Positions 63,031 through 64,000 of a stretch of DNA of 64,000 nt are shown here, in pieces; position 1 is the stretch's first letter; every line of letters begins with the position of its first letter. Source of the DNA: an uncultured Prevotella sp. (lineage in GTDB: Bacteria > Bacteroidota > Bacteroidia > Bacteroidales > Bacteroidaceae); the NCBI GenBank assembly GCA_905234265.1, contig CAJOHJ010000001.1, positions 1 through 64,000 of the forward strand. Direction: 5' to 3'. The notes under the pieces are model-generated. The model worked only from the letters and a program-made list of their open reading frames with translations, searched no databases and was not told the origin of the DNA. The position numbers and the translations under genes were made by a program.

Positions 63031-63486
63031 TTACATGTCGGTGAGTTCTTCCTCTGCATCTTCCATTACCTCCATCATCTTCGTAAAGACATTGGTAAAT
63101 GCAGAGGCACTGGTGAGATACATCTCGGCATGCAGCATGAAGCTGCTCTCGTTGGGCATCAGCTTAATCATCTTGTACTTGTTGATTTCCTCTGCGCAGA
63201 GGTTGATCTTTGACTTGGTGAACTTCTCGCCATAGGTGAAGTATTTGGCAAGGGCAACATACATGGGAGACTCGTCCTTGTTGGAAACGATGACGAAGTA
63301 GACGTCGCCCTGACGCTTGAACTTGATGTCGCCGTCCTCGTCGATTGATGGCTGGTAGCCCTCGCTGCGCAGGTAGGACAATATACTGCTACGAAGATTC
63401 TGCTGGGCAGAACTCATTGATTTCTGTGCATAGATGTTTGTGCATAGCATCATGGCAATGGCCATAAGGAAATACTTGATTTTCAT
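63031..63486 (-). CDS. small secreted protein, YbjN-like fold possible
   Basis: The product is 151 residues with a signal peptide (MKIKYFLMAIAMMLCTNIYA). The rest has an alternating helix/strand pattern: LRSSILSYLRSEGYQPSIDE, DIKFKRQGDVYFVIVSNKD and a helical C-terminus (FTNVFTKMMEVMEDAEEELT). That order resembles YbjN/type-III-chaperone-like folds, but the match is by pattern only. It is 42 bp upstream of the M6 peptidase in the same direction and may assist or accompany it. Confidence 0.6.
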   Translation of the reverse strand: MKIKYFLMAIAMMLCTNIYAQKSMSSAQQNLRSSILSYLRSEGYQPSIDEDGDIKFKRQGDVYFVIVSNKDESPMYVALAKYFTYGEKFTKSKINLCAEEINKYKMIKLMPNESSFMLHAEMYLTSASAFTNVFTKMMEVMEDAEEELTDM

Positions 63487-63643
63487 AGTTGTGAAATTTT
63501 ATAGTTAATAAAGATGTTAATCACTAATACTGTTAGAAACAGAGTCTTGTTGTTTATGATATAAGCCTGATAGTTTTCGCAAAAGTAGTGAATTAACCTA
63601 AAACCGCCAAGTTTTTTGTTGTTTTTGTTCGGTTTTTAAGTTT

Positions 63644-64000
63644 TTAGGGGTTCACGGTCGTCGTGTTCATGGAATATGTGAACAACCGCTTGTTGGGTTC
63701 GCGACTCTTGTCTAACACCACCAGCTGGAACTTTATCTTCTGCTTGCCGCTCTCCGTGAGGTGCAGTTCGCTGTAGGGGACTTTTATTTCCACGACGTCG
63801 GTAGACGAGTCTGACTTCGGCGTGAACTCTGCCCAGCCGGCCACCTGGCCTCCGAGGGCAAACTTGCCGTTCCTGTCGGAAAGGCGAGTGCCGTTGCTGT
63901 CGTAGAAATAGGCTACTACTCGAATCTTTCTGTCTTTCATGCCGCTGGTAGACACATGGGCGTTGATTCTCATGCCGTCGCCGTCGCTGGTGCTTTGGTT
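63644..64000 (-). CDS. hypothetical protein, N-terminal part beyond the window
   Basis: The frame is open to the window edge: codons before the internal ATG at 63973 read NQSTSDGDG, so the start lies outside. The visible 118 residues are beta-rich (MRINAHVSTSGMKDRKIRVV, AYFYDSNGTRLSDRNGKF, VVEIKVPYSELHL, IKFQLVVLDKSREPNKRLF) and look like an immunoglobulin-like or stress-response C-terminal domain. Family and function cannot be named. The 157 bp between it and the next gene show nothing notable. Confidence 0.65.
   Translation of the reverse strand, partial: NQSTSDGDGMRINAHVSTSGMKDRKIRVVAYFYDSNGTRLSDRNGKFALGGQVAGWAEFTPKSDSSTDVVEIKVPYSELHLTESGKQKIKFQLVVLDKSREPNKRLFTYSMNTTTVNP

Overview
The window looks like chromosome of a Bacteroidota member of the order Bacteroidales, most likely Prevotellaceae. 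The evidence is repeated TTG-N19/20-TAnnTTTG promoters, almost no Shine-Dalgarno sites, T9SS-like C-terminal tails on secreted peptidases, many glycoside hydrolases, and a heterodimeric B12-dependent methylmalonyl-CoA mutase. The species call is inference; no rRNA is present.

Layout. 1-4100 is an AT-richer accessory island: two small envelope proteins (one with an in-frame amber stop), an HNH protein with a membrane anchor and 27-residue repeats, a CoiA-like nuclease and a divergent KilA-N protein, ending in a promoter plus a strong hairpin with no ORF (ncRNA candidate). 4371-10015 is a fructan/sucrose locus: periplasmic-binding/AraC one-protein sensor, GH32, MFS permease and PfkB fructokinase, with a perfect inverted repeat in the divergent control region. 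10192-24498 holds a UPF1-like helicase, rpsO, an alpha-glucuronidase-like hydrolase, a broken HigA antitoxin, an atypical initiator tRNA, TetR-fabG-radical SAM, an rsmI/lipoprotein/C10-protease operon and two envelope proteins. 24585-30921 carries a GH78-like enzyme and mutAB. 31112-41155 has an orphan LytTR regulator, a glycosyltransferase, and a leftward run typA, GH105-GH35 fusion, xerD, nucleotidyltransferase, then mgtC. 41186-46501 holds a DUF4450 glycosidase, an M15 peptidase and an AmgK-like kinase fused to a RapZ C-terminal domain. 46707-52992 is a likely arabinan-oligosaccharide unit (GH51, porin, sodium symporter). 53060-58911 holds trmO, two DUF4230 proteins, GtrA and three glycosyltransferases. 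58942-64000 contains S8 and M6 peptidases and two further secreted or hypothetical proteins.

Two kinds of small repeat cut across the window. One is a family built on GTAACATGCAGAGATAAT with a 21-bp period and embedded palindromes, found in six intergenic regions, four of them between divergent genes. The other is a set of heptanucleotide tracts (GTGAGAG, TGTTGGG and relatives), both intergenic and inside reading frames, where gain or loss of a unit would shift the frame. Together with the AmgK-RapZ fusion and the hairpin RNA candidate near 4.2 kb, these are the parts least explained by ordinary annotation.
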